In this document: piece after piece, positions 36,193 through 46,135 of the stretch
How the letters are laid out: the number at the start of each line of letters is the position of its first letter
Position numbering within the stretch: the first letter of the stretch is position 1
NCBI RefSeq assembly: GCF_002968635.1
Contig: NZ_PVBN01000001.1
Coordinates: 434,001 to 498,000, forward strand
Origin: Neorhizobium alkalisoli
GTDB taxonomy: Bacteria > Pseudomonadota > Alphaproteobacteria > Rhizobiales > Rhizobiaceae
Reading direction: 5' to 3'
DNA: 64,000 nucleotides
Notes under the pieces: model-generated
Databases searched by the model: none
What the model saw: only the letters and a program-made list of their open reading frames with translations
Told to the model about the DNA's origin: nothing
Program-made: the position numbers and the translations under genes

Positions 36193-37539
36193 ATGACCTC
36201 CCAAATCGATTCCGCCTCCCTGCTTTCCCGCGCCAGCGAACTTATCGATCTAGCCAAGGCCGCGGGGGCGGATCAGGCGGATGCGGTGGTCGTGCGCTCC
36301 CGCTCCCGCTCTGTAAGTGTCCGCCTCGGCAAAGTCGAGGGTACCGAAGCCTCAGAAAGCGACGACTTTTCGCTGCGTGTCTTCATCGGCAAACGGGTCG
36401 CGAGCGTTTCGGCTAATCCCGGCTTCGACATGAAGACGCTGGCGGAACGCGCCGTCGCCATGGCTAAAGTCTCTCCGGAAGATCCGTTCGCCTGCCTGGC
36501 GGACGACGCCGATCTCGCCAGATCCTACCCCGATCTCGAGCTTTTCGATGCGACCGACCTTCCGACCGACGATCTGCGAGAGGCGGCGCTGACAATGGAG
36601 CAGGCCGCGCTCGATGTTTCCGGCGTTACCAATTCATCCGGCGCCGGCGCATCCGCCGGCATGGGCGGCCTGGTTCTCGTGACCTCGCATGGCTTTTCGG
36701 GCAGCTATATGGCGACCCGCTTCGGCCGCTCCGTCAGCGTGATCGCCGGCGAAGGCACGAAGATGGAGCGCGACTACGATTTTGACAGCCGCATCTATGC
36801 TGCGGATCTGGACGATCCGAACCTGATCGGCCGCCGCGCCGGCGAGCGGGTGGTGAAGCGCATCAATCCCCGCCAGGTCGATACGGGCAGCAATGTCACC
36901 GTCGTTTTCGATCCGCGCATCGCCCGCGGTTTCGTCGGCCATATCGCCGGCGCGATCAATGGGGCCTCGGTCGCGCGCAAGACGAGCTTCCTGCGCGACA
37001 AGATGGGCCAGCAGGTTCTGAGGGCGGGACTGAACATCACCGATGACCCGCTGGTGGTGCGCGGTTCGTCTTCCCGACCTTTCGATGGAGAAGGCGTTTC
37101 GGGCCGGCGTATGGTGATGATCGAGGACGGCGTGCTGAACCATTGGTTCCTGTCGACCTCGACCGCCCGCGAACTTGGGCTTTCCACCAATGGCCGCGGC
37201 GTGCGCGGCGGAACCGCCGTGACGCCCGCATCCACCAATCTGGCTCTGGAACCGGGCGACATTTCTCCGCAAGAACTCATCCGGTCCATCGGCACGGGCT
37301 TTTACGTCACCGAGCTGATTGGTCAGGGCGTCAACATGATCACCGGCGAATATAGTCGCGGCGCGACCGGCTTCTGGATCGAAAACGGCGAACTTGCGTT
37401 TCCCGTTTCTGAAGTGACGATCGCCTCCAATCTCAAGGACATGTTCATGCGGATCACGCCGGCAAACGACATCGACCGAAAGTTCGGCGTCGCGTCGCCG
37501 ACGATTGCCATCGAGGGCATGACGCTGGCGGGACGCTGA
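36193..37539 (+). CDS. pmbA: TldE/PmbA-family protease homologue
   Basis: This 448-residue homologue of PmbA/TldE partners TldD in a zinc protease that processes peptides such as microcin precursors. It is recognised by ASELIDLAKAAGADQADAVVVRSRSRSVSVRLGKVEGTEASESDDFSLRVFIGKRVASVSAN at the N-terminus. DGTEGVSG-type segments (SSRPFDGEGVSGRRMVMIEDGVLNHWFLSTSTARELG) and YVTELIGQGVNMITGEYSRGATGFWIENGE lie near the C-terminus. TldE lacks the zinc ligands itself. The start at 36193 has a GAAAGG SD and gives the E. coli length. The next gene follows after 6 bp. Confidence 0.92.
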   Translation: MTSQIDSASLLSRASELIDLAKAAGADQADAVVVRSRSRSVSVRLGKVEGTEASESDDFSLRVFIGKRVASVSANPGFDMKTLAERAVAMAKVSPEDPFACLADDADLARSYPDLELFDATDLPTDDLREAALTMEQAALDVSGVTNSSGAGASAGMGGLVLVTSHGFSGSYMATRFGRSVSVIAGEGTKMERDYDFDSRIYAADLDDPNLIGRRAGERVVKRINPRQVDTGSNVTVVFDPRIARGFVGHIAGAINGASVARKTSFLRDKMGQQVLRAGLNITDDPLVVRGSSSRPFDGEGVSGRRMVMIEDGVLNHWFLSTSTARELGLSTNGRGVRGGTAVTPASTNLALEPGDISPQELIRSIGTGFYVTELIGQGVNMITGEYSRGATGFWIENGELAFPVSEVTIASNLKDMFMRITPANDIDRKFGVASPTIAIEGMTLAGR

Positions 37540-37545
37540 TTCCCG

Positions 37546-38346
37546 ATGGAAAGAGAAAGTTGGCAGGAAGACCTCGAACTTATCCGTCAGGCTGCGCATC
37601 AGGCGGGCGAGGTCGCGCACGGCTTCTTCGGACGCTCCCCTGAAGTCTGGTGGAAAAACGAAGGCAAGTCGCCGGTCAGCGCTGCCGATTTCGCTGCAAA
37701 TGACCGACTTCAGGGCCTGCTTTTAAAGGCGCGGCCGAACTACGGCTGGCTTTCGGAGGAAACGGACGACGACGACGCGCGGCTCTCCTGCGAAACGCTG
37801 TTCGTGATCGACCCGATCGATGGCACCCGCGCCTTTATCAACGGCGAGAAGACCTGGTGCGTTTCGGTGGCCGTGGTGCATCGCGGTCGGCCGGTCGCGG
37901 GCGTCCTCTTCGCTCCGGCGCTGGGGGAAGAGTTCGCTGCCGTGAAAGACGGGCCTGCGCTCAAGAACGGGCAATCGATTACCGTCAGCGCCGGCCGCAC
38001 CGATGGCGAGCTGGTGATTGCGGCCGACGAAAATCTCGTCAAGAAGTTCGCCCCCGATTTTCGTGCCGAGGTGCGGCGCGTACGCCATGTCCCTTCGCTT
38101 GCCTACCGGCTGGCCATGGTGGCGGATGGCCGGATCGACGGCACAGTCGTCAAGCGCAGTTCCCATGACTGGGACCTCGCTGCCGCCGACCTGATCCTGG
38201 AACGAGCCGGCGGGCGCTTGCATGACCTCGACGGCAATCGGCTCGTCTACAATCGCGAGAGCGTCAGCCATGAGATGCTGGTCGCGGGCGCGACCCATGC
38301 CTTGCAAAGCCTTTTGCCGCACCTTGCCGAGGGGACCGCGGGTTGA
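37546..38346 (+). CDS. Inositol monophosphatase family/3'(2'),5'-bisphosphate nucleotidase (CysQ-like)
   Basis: This 266-residue Mg2+-dependent, Li+-sensitive-type phosphatase has the family motifs WLSEETDDDDARL near residue 66 and LFVIDPIDGTRAFINGEKTWCVSVAVV near 85 (DPIDGTR). The metal motif SSHDWDLAAADLILERAGG (WD) lies near 205. Substrates could be PAP, inositol phosphates or others; CysQ is the commonest label. In rhizobia it heads a conserved string with the DUF4170 gene and waaA, here 51 bp and then 172 bp downstream, hinting at a link with envelope sugar metabolism. Confidence 0.88.
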   Translation: MERESWQEDLELIRQAAHQAGEVAHGFFGRSPEVWWKNEGKSPVSAADFAANDRLQGLLLKARPNYGWLSEETDDDDARLSCETLFVIDPIDGTRAFINGEKTWCVSVAVVHRGRPVAGVLFAPALGEEFAAVKDGPALKNGQSITVSAGRTDGELVIAADENLVKKFAPDFRAEVRRVRHVPSLAYRLAMVADGRIDGTVVKRSSHDWDLAAADLILERAGGRLHDLDGNRLVYNRESVSHEMLVAGATHALQSLLPHLAEGTAG

Positions 38347-38397
38347 CCTTTACTGCAGAATGCAGCAGAGGAGAGCAAAATAGACGGATAACGGAAA

Positions 38398-38640
38398 ATG
38401 ACGGAAACAGGCGAAAAGAAACAACTCCTGCACCTGGTCTTCGGCGGCGAACTCAAGAACCTGGAAAGCCTCCAATTCCAGGACCTGTCCGCCCTGGATA
38501 TCGTCGGCATCTATCCCGATTATGCCAGCGCCCTGGTCGCCTGGCGTGCGAAGGCTCAGCAGACGGTCGACAACGCCCAGATGCGCTATTTTATCGTGCA
38601 TATGCACCGGCTGCTCGACCCGGATAGCAAGTCGGTCTGA
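38398..38640 (+). CDS. DUF4170 domain protein
   Basis: This small 80-residue protein of the DUF4170 family reads KQLLHLVFGGELKNLESLQFQDLSALDIVGIYPDYASALVAWRAKAQQTVDNAQMRYFIVHMHRLLDP. It has no signal peptide or membrane segment. It lies between the CysQ-like phosphatase and the Kdo transferase waaA in a conserved rhizobial order. The function is unknown. The fold is probably alpha/beta with a YFIVHMHRLL strand-helix end. The context suggests a small factor tied to Kdo or lipid A metabolism, which is inference only. Confidence 0.82.
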   Translation: MTETGEKKQLLHLVFGGELKNLESLQFQDLSALDIVGIYPDYASALVAWRAKAQQTVDNAQMRYFIVHMHRLLDPDSKSV

Positions 38641-38687
38641 GATAAGCCACGCGCGATAGATTGTGTCTTGGAACGCCGGTTCTCCCG

Positions 38688-38716
38688 CCTTGGCGCGAGC
38701 GCCAGGACCCTATTTT
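38688..38716 (+). terminator. Possible terminator after the DUF4170 gene
   Basis: A stem pairs 38689-38695 (CTTGGCG) with 38700-38706 (CGCCAGG, one G-T pair) around CGAG. It is followed, after ACCC, by TATTTT at 38711-38716. The T tract is displaced, so confidence is low. Confidence 0.4.
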
Positions 38717-38812
38717 GACGCATTTGTAAAACACATAAAACTCGGCTACGGATATTAAAATCGGAGGGGCTATCACATTGACGGCAGCCATGATGGATCG
38801 GGGACAGATGCG

Positions 38813-40132
38813 ATGACCAGCGGCTTGGCGCGCACAGCTCTTCTCGGTTATCGCTTGGCGGGCGTTGCGCTCTATCCGCTGGCAAGTCCCTATCTCGGCT
38901 ACCGCGCCATGAAGGGAAAGGAAGACAGGGCGCGACGTCTGGAGCGGCTCGGTTATGCCAGTCTGGCGCGTCCGCGCGGCCCGCTGGTGTGGGTGCATGC
39001 GGCTAGTGTGGGCGAAACCATTGCCATCATGCCGATGATCCGCGAACTCCGCCGCCGCGAGATTCATATCCTCCTCACCACCGGTACCGTCACCTCGGCA
39101 AATCTAGTGCAGTCGCGCCTCGCCGATGAGGTGATCCACCAGTATGTTCCCCTCGACGTCAAATTTCCGATCAAGCGCTTTATCGCCTATTGGAAGCCGG
39201 ATGCCTGCATTACGGCGGAATCCGAGATCTGGCCGACGACGCTATCCGAACTCGCACGGCGCGGCATCCCACAGATCCGCGTCAACGCCCGCATTTCCGA
39301 TCGTTCTTTCGCACGCTGGAGCAACTACGGCTCCGTTGCAGAAGCATTGTTCGAAAAGATGGCGCTGGTCATCGCGCAGTCGGACCTCGATGCCGAGCGG
39401 TTCCGGGACCTCGGCGCCTGGCCTGTGATCGTTTCCGGCAACCTCAAGAGCGATACCGATCCGCCGCCCTGCGACGAGGATGTGCTGGCCCGCTATCGCA
39501 AGGAAATCGGCGACCGCAAGACATGGGCGGCGATCTCCACCTTCGACGGCGAGGAGAAGATCGTCGGGACCGTGCATCGGACGCTGAAGCCGAAGAACGG
39601 TCAGCTGACCATTCTCGTGCCGCGCCATCCGGACCGCGCCGATGCGATCGAGGCGATGTTGAAGGAAGCGGGTCTCACCGTGGCGCGCCGCTCCCGAAAC
39701 GACTCCCTGACGCCCGAGACCGATATTTTCCTCGGGGATTCGATCGGCGAAATGGGCCTCTATCTGCGGCTCACCGAGATCGCGTTCGTCGGAAAGTCCT
39801 TGTCGCAGCAAGGCGGGCAAAATCCGCTCGAACCGGCAATGCTTGGCTGCGCGGTCCTTTCAGGACCGCAGGTGCAGAATTTCCGCGACGCCTATCAGCA
39901 TCTCGTGCGCAAGGGTGGTGCTCGCATCATCAAGGATGCCGAAATGCTGGCCAAGGCGGTTTACTATCTGATGATCAACGATCTTGCCCGCCGCAAGATG
40001 GTGGATTCCGGGCACGACGCGATGGAAGAGATGCGCGGCGCGCTGTCGAAGACCATCAAGGCGCTGGAGCCCTACATCAATCCGCTGACCGTTAGCGCTC
40101 GGCTGCAGCCGAAGGCCGCTGCCGTCCGATGA
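38813..40132 (+). CDS. waaA: 3-deoxy-D-manno-octulosonic-acid (Kdo) transferase
   Basis: WaaA transfers Kdo from CMP-Kdo to the lipid A precursor at the inner membrane. The 439-residue protein has an N-terminal membrane-associated helix (ALLGYRLAGVALYPLASPYLGYRAMKGKEDRARRLERLG). GPLVWVHAASVGETIAIMPMIREL near residue 60, DACITAESEIWPTTLSELARRGIPQIRVNARISDRSFARW near 130, and a C-terminal GT-B domain with FVGKSLSQQGGQNPLEPAMLGCAVLSGPQVQNF complete it. The stop overlaps the next start (ATGA), coupling waaA to the HAD gene. Confidence 0.95.
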   Translation: MTSGLARTALLGYRLAGVALYPLASPYLGYRAMKGKEDRARRLERLGYASLARPRGPLVWVHAASVGETIAIMPMIRELRRREIHILLTTGTVTSANLVQSRLADEVIHQYVPLDVKFPIKRFIAYWKPDACITAESEIWPTTLSELARRGIPQIRVNARISDRSFARWSNYGSVAEALFEKMALVIAQSDLDAERFRDLGAWPVIVSGNLKSDTDPPPCDEDVLARYRKEIGDRKTWAAISTFDGEEKIVGTVHRTLKPKNGQLTILVPRHPDRADAIEAMLKEAGLTVARRSRNDSLTPETDIFLGDSIGEMGLYLRLTEIAFVGKSLSQQGGQNPLEPAMLGCAVLSGPQVQNFRDAYQHLVRKGGARIIKDAEMLAKAVYYLMINDLARRKMVDSGHDAMEEMRGALSKTIKALEPYINPLTVSARLQPKAAAVR

Positions 40133-40860
40133 CATCTGCGGGTTTTGACAAGATCGCCGGCATCCTCTTCGACAAGGATGGAACGCTGCTCCGCTACGAC
40201 GAGAGCTGGGGACCGGTAAACCGTGAGGCGGCGCGCATTGCCGCGGCAGGTGACGCCGACCTGGAACCTCAGCTTCTGTTTTCGGGCGGCATGGATCCTG
40301 TCTCGGGTCATACGCGGCCGGACAGCCTGCTCGCCGCCGGCAACGCTGCCGAGATTGCCGCAGGCTTCGTCTCTGCGGGTTCGCCGGTCGAAGTTGGCGA
40401 ACTGACCCGACTGCTCGACGATCTCTTTATTCGCTCCGCCGAATTCTCCGTGCCCGTTACCGATCTTGCGGCGCTCTTTTCGCGGCTGAAGGCGAGGGGC
40501 CTGAAGCTGGGAGTGGCTTCGAGCGATAACGAGGAGGCCATCCGGCAGACGGCCATCCGGTTCGGCTTTATCGAATGTCTCGATTTCATCGCCGGTTATG
40601 ATAGCGGCCATGGCGTGAAGCCCGAGCCCGGCATGGTTCTTGGCTTCTGCAGTGCCGTTGGGCTGGAACCCTCTGCAGTCGCCATGGTTGGCGACAATAA
40701 CCATGACATGCATATGGGAAGGAATGCCGGGGTCGGCTTGAAAGTTGCGGTACTGACCGGCACCGGTTCCCGCGAGACCCTGTCGGCTGCCTCCGACATC
40801 TGCCTTGACGACATCACCCTGCTCGAAAGTCTGCTTTCCCGAACCGCTGAACGACTCTAA
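40129..40860 (+). CDS. HAD-family hydrolase (phosphoglycolate phosphatase-like)
   Basis: This 243-residue HAD subfamily IA phosphatase has motif I ILFDKDGTLLRYDESWG at residues 12-28. Motif II is LGVASSDNEEAIRQTAIRFG near 127, and the C-terminal motif is AMVGDNNHDMHMGRNAGVG near 185. It resembles Gph-like enzymes, but it is wedged between waaA and lpxK, translationally coupled to waaA. Kdo-8-phosphate phosphatase activity is unlikely because KdsC proteins belong to a different HAD class, and the substrate remains unknown. Confidence 0.86.
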   Translation: MTSAGFDKIAGILFDKDGTLLRYDESWGPVNREAARIAAAGDADLEPQLLFSGGMDPVSGHTRPDSLLAAGNAAEIAAGFVSAGSPVEVGELTRLLDDLFIRSAEFSVPVTDLAALFSRLKARGLKLGVASSDNEEAIRQTAIRFGFIECLDFIAGYDSGHGVKPEPGMVLGFCSAVGLEPSAVAMVGDNNHDMHMGRNAGVGLKVAVLTGTGSRETLSAASDICLDDITLLESLLSRTAERL

Positions 40861-40931
40861 GTCCCCTGAAGACTTGCCTTTTTGGAAAAACTCCCATTTT
40901 CTGCGCGGGCAGTCTCATGATGGATTAGCGT

Positions 40932-41978
40932 ATGGTATCGGAAGCACCGCCATTCTGGTGGACGAAAGCGGATTGGCGCGCTTGGGGTCTCTCGCCCTTT
41001 TCCTTCATTTACGGCCGGATTGCCGGGCGCCGGATGGCGCGAGCACGGCGGGCGAGCGTTCCCGTACCGGTTATCTGTGTCGGCAATTTCACGGTCGGCG
41101 GAGCGGGTAAGACGCCGACCGCGATCGCGCTTGCTCGTGCCGCCAAGCAGAAGGGACTGAAGCCCGGCTTTCTGAGCCGCGGCTACGGCGGGTCCATCGA
41201 TGCCACAACCGTGGTCGACCCTGATCACCATCGTGCCGAAGCCGTGGGCGACGAGGCGTTGCTGCTTTGCCGTGAGACGTTGACAGTGATCTCGCGCACC
41301 CGCGCCGATGGGGCCCGCAAGCTTGTTCAGGAGGGCGCGGACCTGATCATCATGGACGACGGTTTCCAGAGCGCGCGACTGGCGCTGGATTTTGCGCTCG
41401 TCGTCATCGATACGGTGCGCGGCATCGGCAATGGCCATCTGGTTCCCGGTGGACCGGTGAGGGCGCCGATTGCCGAACAGATGCGCCAGCTTTCCGCCAT
41501 CCTGAAGGTCGGCGATGGTGTGGCGGCCGACACTCTCGTTCGCCAGGCCGCGCGTGCCGGCAAGCAGGTCTATGTCGCATCGTTGAAACCCCGGGAAACG
41601 GACGAGATTGCCGGCAATGCTCTGCTCGCCTTCGCCGGCATCGCGGACCCTGAGAAGTTCTACCGCACCGTCCGGCAGCTTGGCGGGGTGATCGCGATCA
41701 GTCGCGCCTTTCCGGATCATCACTACTTCAGCGAAGACGAAATCTCGGATCTGCTTGATGATGCCGCAAGAGACGATCTTGCGCTGGTCACCACGGCCAA
41801 GGACGCGGTGCGGCTGACCGGCCATCACGGCCGCACGGAAGAGCTAGCGGAAAAGGTAAGGGTGGTCGAGGTCGACATGGTCTTCGACGATCCGCAGGCG
41901 CCCGGCAAGATCATCGATATGGCCATTGCCAATTACCGGCAGCGGCGCCTGAAGAATGGCGGTGGGGCGAAAAGCTAA
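40932..41978 (+). CDS. lpxK: Tetraacyldisaccharide 4'-kinase
   Basis: LpxK phosphorylates the 4' position of the lipid A disaccharide precursor at the cytoplasmic face of the inner membrane. The 348-residue protein shows [30 protein letters not shown] at the N-terminus. The Walker-A-like [25 protein letters not shown] lies near residue 52, and [11 protein letters not shown] and [22 protein letters not shown] near 137. A conserved C-terminal [20 protein letters not shown] follows. Its last 4 bp overlap the end of the convergent DUF2093 gene. Confidence 0.95.
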   Translation: MVSEAPPFWWTKADWRAWGLSPFSFIYGRIAGRRMARARRASVPVPVICVGNFTVGGAGKTPTAIALARAAKQKGLKPGFLSRGYGGSIDATTVVDPDHHRAEAVGDEALLLCRETLTVISRTRADGARKLVQEGADLIIMDDGFQSARLALDFALVVIDTVRGIGNGHLVPGGPVRAPIAEQMRQLSAILKVGDGVAADTLVRQAARAGKQVYVASLKPRETDEIAGNALLAFAGIADPEKFYRTVRQLGGVIAISRAFPDHHYFSEDEISDLLDDAARDDLALVTTAKDAVRLTGHHGRTEELAEKVRVVEVDMVFDDPQAPGKIIDMAIANYRQRRLKNGGGAKS

Positions 41979-42208
41979 CCCCGGCTTTGATTCGGCAGGA
42001 TGCCGGCGCGTTTATCCGCCTCCAGCGAATTGGCGCAGTCCACATAGGGCTCTTGCCTTGCCACGCTCCAGTAGCGAAGCTCATCGACAGGGATCTGCTT
42101 CCCTGTCATGGCGCAGACGACATAGGAACCTGAAGTCAGGATCTGATAGTCGCCGTCGAGATACCGGATCTTCGCTTCGCGGAAACCGCTTCCCTCGAAC
42201 CGGTTCAT
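41975..42208 (-). CDS. DUF2093 domain protein
   Basis: This 77-residue protein of the DUF2093 family begins [57 protein letters not shown], the usual rhizobial sequence. The start at 42208 is backed by an AGGAGA SD about seven bases upstream; eight more codons upstream are discounted. A small beta-rich, zinc-ribbon-like fold is possible, but only single Cys residues are seen (CAMTG, DCAN). It lies between lpxK and mutL, convergent with the former. The function is unknown. Confidence 0.85.
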   Translation of the reverse strand: MNRFEGSGFREAKIRYLDGDYQILTSGSYVVCAMTGKQIPVDELRYWSVARQEPYVDCANSLEADKRAGILPNQSRG

Positions 42209-42273
42209 CTTTCGTCTCCTGCGGAAAAACATCGGACTGCTCTACACCCCGCGGTTTCCAAATGCCAGACCTT

Positions 42274-44088
42274 TCAGCTCCGGCTGAACAGCCGCTCGAT
42301 GTCGGACAGCTTGAGTTCGATATAGGTCGGTCGGCCGTGATTGCAGGTTCCGGAGCCGGGCGTCGCCTCCATCTCCCTTAGCAGCGCATTCATCTCCTCA
42401 GGCTTCAACCGCCGGCCGGAGCGTACCGATCCATGGCAGGCCATGGTGGCGGCGACGTATTCGAGCTTTCCGCGAAGCCCGCCCGCTGTATTCCATTCGG
42501 CGATCTCGTCCGCAAGATCGCGAACCAGCGAGCCCGCATCCATCTCACCGAGCATTGCAGGCGTCTCGCGGACTGCAACGGCTCCGGGACCGAAACGTTC
42601 GATCGAAAGCCCCAGTCGATCGAGGTCCGACGCATGCGCCATCAGCCGGTCGCATTCCTCTTCCGGCAGGTCGATGATCTCCGGAATGAGGAGGACCTGG
42701 CTGGCAAGCCGCTTGTTGTCGAGTGCCTTGCGCATGGCCTCGAAGACCAGGCGCTCATGGGCCGCATGCTGATCGACGATGACGAGGCCATCTTCCGTCT
42801 GCGCGACGATGTAGTTTTCGTGGATCTGCGCCCGCGCAGCGCCCAGGCGGTAGCGTGGCGCTTCATCGGCTGCTGTCCGGGAGACGGGCTCGGAAATGAC
42901 CGCATCCGCCCGCGCCGCCGGCATCGTCAGGACGTCGAAGTCCGATTGCAGACGTTCGGAAAAATCGCGAGACGGCTGCAGATCAAGAGGCCTGGAAGGT
43001 GAGGTGGCGACACCCCAGGGCGTGCGCGACGCAGTCGGGGGAGGAGAAAAACCGGGGCGGAAGGATCTCATCATGCCTGAGGTCCCCGTCGTTGCCGCGC
43101 GGTCGCCTTCCCGATACAACGCCTCGCGGATCGCTCCGACGATGAGACCACGCACGAGGCCCGGATCCCGGAACCTAACGTCCGACTTGGCCGGGTGCAC
43201 GTTGACGTCCACGAATGCCGGATCGAGCGTGATCGACAGGACGGCGACGGGATAGCGCCCGGAGGGAACGCTTTCCGCGTAGGCGCCGCGGATTGCCGAA
43301 AGGATCAGCTTGTCCTGTACCGGCCGACCGTTGACGAAGGCATATTGATGTGCCGAATTGCCGCGGTGGAATGTCGGCACGCCGACGAAGCCGGAGAGCC
43401 CCACATCCTCGCGCATCGCATCGATCTCGATGGCATTGTCGCGGAATTCGGCACCCAGAACCTGAGCCATGCGGGCCAGATGGTCGTCGCCCGTTGCCGG
43501 GAATTCCAGGGTCGACCGATCGCTGCCCGAAAGAACGAAGCGTATCTTGGGAAAGGCAATCGCCATCCGCTTGACCACTTCGGTGATCGCGCCCGCTTCG
43601 GCCTTTTCCGTTTTCAGGAATTTCAGACGGGCAGGTGTTGCGAAGAAGATATCGCGCACCTCCACGACGGTGCCGGGATTGGCGGGGGCGGGTTTGACCC
43701 CCGTCCCCTTGCCGCCGATGACGGCGACTTGCGAACCGGCTGCATCGCCCGTTCTGCGGCTGGTGATGGTGAGCTTGGCGACCGAACCGATCGAAGGCAG
43801 CGCCTCTCCGCGGAAACCCAGGGTGCGGATGTCGTCCAGCGTCTCGGATATCTTCGAGGTGCAGTGGCGCCGGACCGCAAGGTCGAGGTCTCCCGCATTC
43901 ATGCCGCTGCCGTTGTCGGTGATGCGGATGAGGCTCTTGCCGCCCCCTGCGGTGGCGATTTCGATGCGGGTCGCGCCGGCGTCGATGGCGTTTTCGATCA
44001 GTTCCTTTGCGGCGCTGGCGGGCCTTTCGATGACCTCGCCGGCGGCGATCTGGTTGATCAGCGTCTCAGGCAGTTGTTTGACGGACAT
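42274..44088 (-). CDS. mutL: DNA mismatch repair protein MutL
   Basis: MutL couples mismatch recognition by MutS to strand excision. The 604-residue protein has the GHKL ATPase domain: [31 protein letters not shown] near residue 15, DNGSGM near 60, and [20 protein letters not shown] near 90. A second half bears [20 protein letters not shown]. The C-terminal dimerisation domain ends [54 protein letters not shown]. The CxHGRP motif resembles the zinc-site end of endonuclease-type MutL proteins, but the endonuclease DQHAxxER-type motif is seen only as [15 protein letters not shown]. Alphaproteobacteria lack MutH, so nicking activity is plausible. Confidence 0.95.
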   Translation of the reverse strand: MSVKQLPETLINQIAAGEVIERPASAAKELIENAIDAGATRIEIATAGGGKSLIRITDNGSGMNAGDLDLAVRRHCTSKISETLDDIRTLGFRGEALPSIGSVAKLTITSRRTGDAAGSQVAVIGGKGTGVKPAPANPGTVVEVRDIFFATPARLKFLKTEKAEAGAITEVVKRMAIAFPKIRFVLSGSDRSTLEFPATGDDHLARMAQVLGAEFRDNAIEIDAMREDVGLSGFVGVPTFHRGNSAHQYAFVNGRPVQDKLILSAIRGAYAESVPSGRYPVAVLSITLDPAFVDVNVHPAKSDVRFRDPGLVRGLIVGAIREALYREGDRAATTGTSGMMRSFRPGFSPPPTASRTPWGVATSPSRPLDLQPSRDFSERLQSDFDVLTMPAARADAVISEPVSRTAADEAPRYRLGAARAQIHENYIVAQTEDGLVIVDQHAAHERLVFEAMRKALDNKRLASQVLLIPEIIDLPEEECDRLMAHASDLDRLGLSIERFGPGAVAVRETPAMLGEMDAGSLVRDLADEIAEWNTAGGLRGKLEYVAATMACHGSVRSGRRLKPEEMNALLREMEATPGSGTCNHGRPTYIELKLSDIERLFSRS

Positions 44089-44451
44089 TCTTTTATTGTC
44101 CGGGATTCGCCGCGTGAAGGAAAGCCTTTCCGGGCGGTTTCAACCCCTTTTGAAGACATCTTCCGCGGGTGCGTGGTTGTCCATTAATTGCGCCTTAAGA
44201 CAAAGCCGATAATTTGACCGGCATTGAAACTGAATGAAACCGGAGGAGCGCCCGCTCCCCGCAGGTGATCAGGATGGCGGTTCGCTGGGCGCCGCCATGC
44301 AGGGCCCGATCACCCGTTGAGGACTTGGAACCAGCATGTTCCCGACCCGACACGACTGAAACTAGAAGGAATTAGGCCGAGAGGAAAACAATCGGCATAA
44401 CGGTCCGGCTTTGATCCCGTGTCCGAAAAAGCATACAGGGAGTTTTATCCT
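44089..44451. other. Intergenic region between mutL and the PAS-REC gene
   Basis: This 363-bp divergent gap must hold the promoters of mutL and of the PAS-REC gene. A 28-codon frame on the plus strand (44234-44320, starting MKPEERPLPAG) is open but lacks a convincing ribosome-binding site. No strong hairpin or operator was seen. Confidence 0.4.
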
Positions 44452-46119
44452 ATGAATGATTTGTGGTCCGCGGACGCGAACATTCAAACTGCCATGCTCG
44501 AAGCCATATCCGAAGGCGTTTCGGGCGGCGTGCTCATATATGACAAGAATGACGTAATCGTTTTTGCAAGTCAGCATTTGCTTAATCTTCTGTCGGTCCC
44601 AAAGAGCTTTCTAGCGCCCGGCACCCGTCTCAGAGACCTGCTCGGCGCCGTTCACGATAGCGGTGGGCGTTTTTCCACCGACAGTGCCGGGTCGCGCCGG
44701 ATGTTGAATCGCGAAGACTGGATCGCGGAACAGATTGCGACGCTGTGGAAAGAGCGCACCGACGCGCTGGAGCGCCGGGGCACCGACCGATGGCTGAGCC
44801 TTTCAAGGCGGCGCCTTCCCTCCGGCTACGGCGTCTGCGTCATCAAGGACGTCTCCGACCACAAGAAGCGGGAGGAGCAATGGCGCGGCGATATGGAACG
44901 TGTCCAGATTACCGAAGAAGTGCTCGACAATCTGCCGTTCCCGATCACGGTCAAGGACAGGAATTTTACCTTCGTCGCCGTCAACAAGGCGGCCTGCCGG
45001 TTTTTCGATCTGCCGCCCGAAGCGGTGCTGGGCCGAAAAGGATCGGACATTCATCCGCCCGAATTGGAGCAGCGTCTCGCAGACGTCAACCGCCAGCTTT
45101 TCGAGACCGGCGAACCGGTGCAGATTGCAGAACGGGTGAAGCGGCGGGATGGAACCGAAATCGTCATCGGCGCCAGCAAATATCGCATCGGCAAACCGGG
45201 CCGTTATTACCTTGTCACGGCGATGGAAGATGTCACGGCCCGAGTTGATATCAACGGCGAAAAAGGACCGGTCAGCTCGCATGTCTATCCTGTCGACCTG
45301 ATCTCCGCCTCGCTCGGTCTCTCGGAGCATCGGTCGGATCCGGATCTGAAAACAGCGGCGGAAGATGCATTCAGCCGCAAGGTGCTCGTCGTCTCCGCCG
45401 ACCCAAGGACGGAACAGGAAGCACTGTCGATCCTTACCGCTCTCCAACTCGACATCTCCTCGGTATCGAGCGCGGAGGAGCTGGCCCTTTTCCTGCGCCT
45501 TGCCGGAGAGGCGGGGATCGGTGTCGATCTCATCGTCGTTGATGCCGAGATGCATGTCCAATGCCTGGAGATCGCCGCCGATTACGGCATTGCCGCCATC
45601 ACGATAAATGCCAACAGCATGGGGCAGGAGCTTGCTGCGGCGGTCGCTCACGCGCTCGACGACAAAGATGGTTGCCGCGTCGATGACGAAAATCCGCAGA
45701 TAACCTTCGACTCCCGCGCCGAAGGTAAGGACATCGATATCCTCGTCGCTGAGGACAACGACGTAAATCAGATCGTTTTCTCACAGATACTGGAAGGCCT
45801 CGGCTATCGTTATGCGATCGCGGCTGACGGAGAGGAGGCGGTTCGGCTCTGGCAGCAACACGCCCCGCGGCTCATCCTGATGGACGTCACGCTTCCGAAA
45901 CTCAACGGCTTCGAGGCCAGCGCTCGGATTCGGGCTCTTGAAACGATCGACAATTCCGTCCCGATCATCGGCGTACTTGCCTTTGCGTTCGACAAAGATC
46001 GAGATCAGTGCTTCGCGTCCGGCATGAATGATGTGATCCTGAAACCCATCAGCCCGGAGGCTCTCGAGGCTGTGTTCGAAGGTTATCTCGGTGTGACGGT
46101 GAAAAGATCGTATGCTTAA
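44452..46119 (+). CDS. PAS-PAS-REC-REC protein lacking kinase domains
   Basis: This 555-residue signalling protein starts at the ATG at 44452, which has an AGGGAG SD nine bases upstream; a GTG 33 bp earlier is weaker. PAS1 spans about 12-130 (GVLIYDKNDVIVFASQHLLNLL). PAS2 spans about 155-265 (PFPITVKDRNFTFVAVNKAACRFF to YYLVTAMEDVTARV). A degenerate receiver spans about 308-405 (KVLVVSADPRTEQEA, with Asp364 but no acidic pair). A complete receiver spans about 428-548 (ILVAEDNDVNQIV, phospho-acceptor Asp478 in LILMDVTLPKLNGFEA, Lys531 in ILKPIS). No HisKA or HATPase lies between PAS2 and REC1, so it looks like a hybrid kinase stripped of its catalytic core. The GGDEF-EAL gene follows 88 bp later. 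Confidence 0.85.
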   Translation: MNDLWSADANIQTAMLEAISEGVSGGVLIYDKNDVIVFASQHLLNLLSVPKSFLAPGTRLRDLLGAVHDSGGRFSTDSAGSRRMLNREDWIAEQIATLWKERTDALERRGTDRWLSLSRRRLPSGYGVCVIKDVSDHKKREEQWRGDMERVQITEEVLDNLPFPITVKDRNFTFVAVNKAACRFFDLPPEAVLGRKGSDIHPPELEQRLADVNRQLFETGEPVQIAERVKRRDGTEIVIGASKYRIGKPGRYYLVTAMEDVTARVDINGEKGPVSSHVYPVDLISASLGLSEHRSDPDLKTAAEDAFSRKVLVVSADPRTEQEALSILTALQLDISSVSSAEELALFLRLAGEAGIGVDLIVVDAEMHVQCLEIAADYGIAAITINANSMGQELAAAVAHALDDKDGCRVDDENPQITFDSRAEGKDIDILVAEDNDVNQIVFSQILEGLGYRYAIAADGEEAVRLWQQHAPRLILMDVTLPKLNGFEASARIRALETIDNSVPIIGVLAFAFDKDRDQCFASGMNDVILKPISPEALEAVFEGYLGVTVKRSYA

Positions 46120-46133
46120 CCGATTAATCGGTT
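46118..46133. promoter_or_regulatory. Perfect 16-bp palindrome upstream of the GGDEF-EAL gene
   Basis: AACCGATT at 46118-46125 is followed directly by AATCGGTT at 46126-46133. It overlaps the stop codon of the PAS-REC gene and sits 2 bp ahead of a TTGACA -35 box, so an operator is more likely than a terminator. Confidence 0.5.
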
Positions 46134-46135
46134 CC

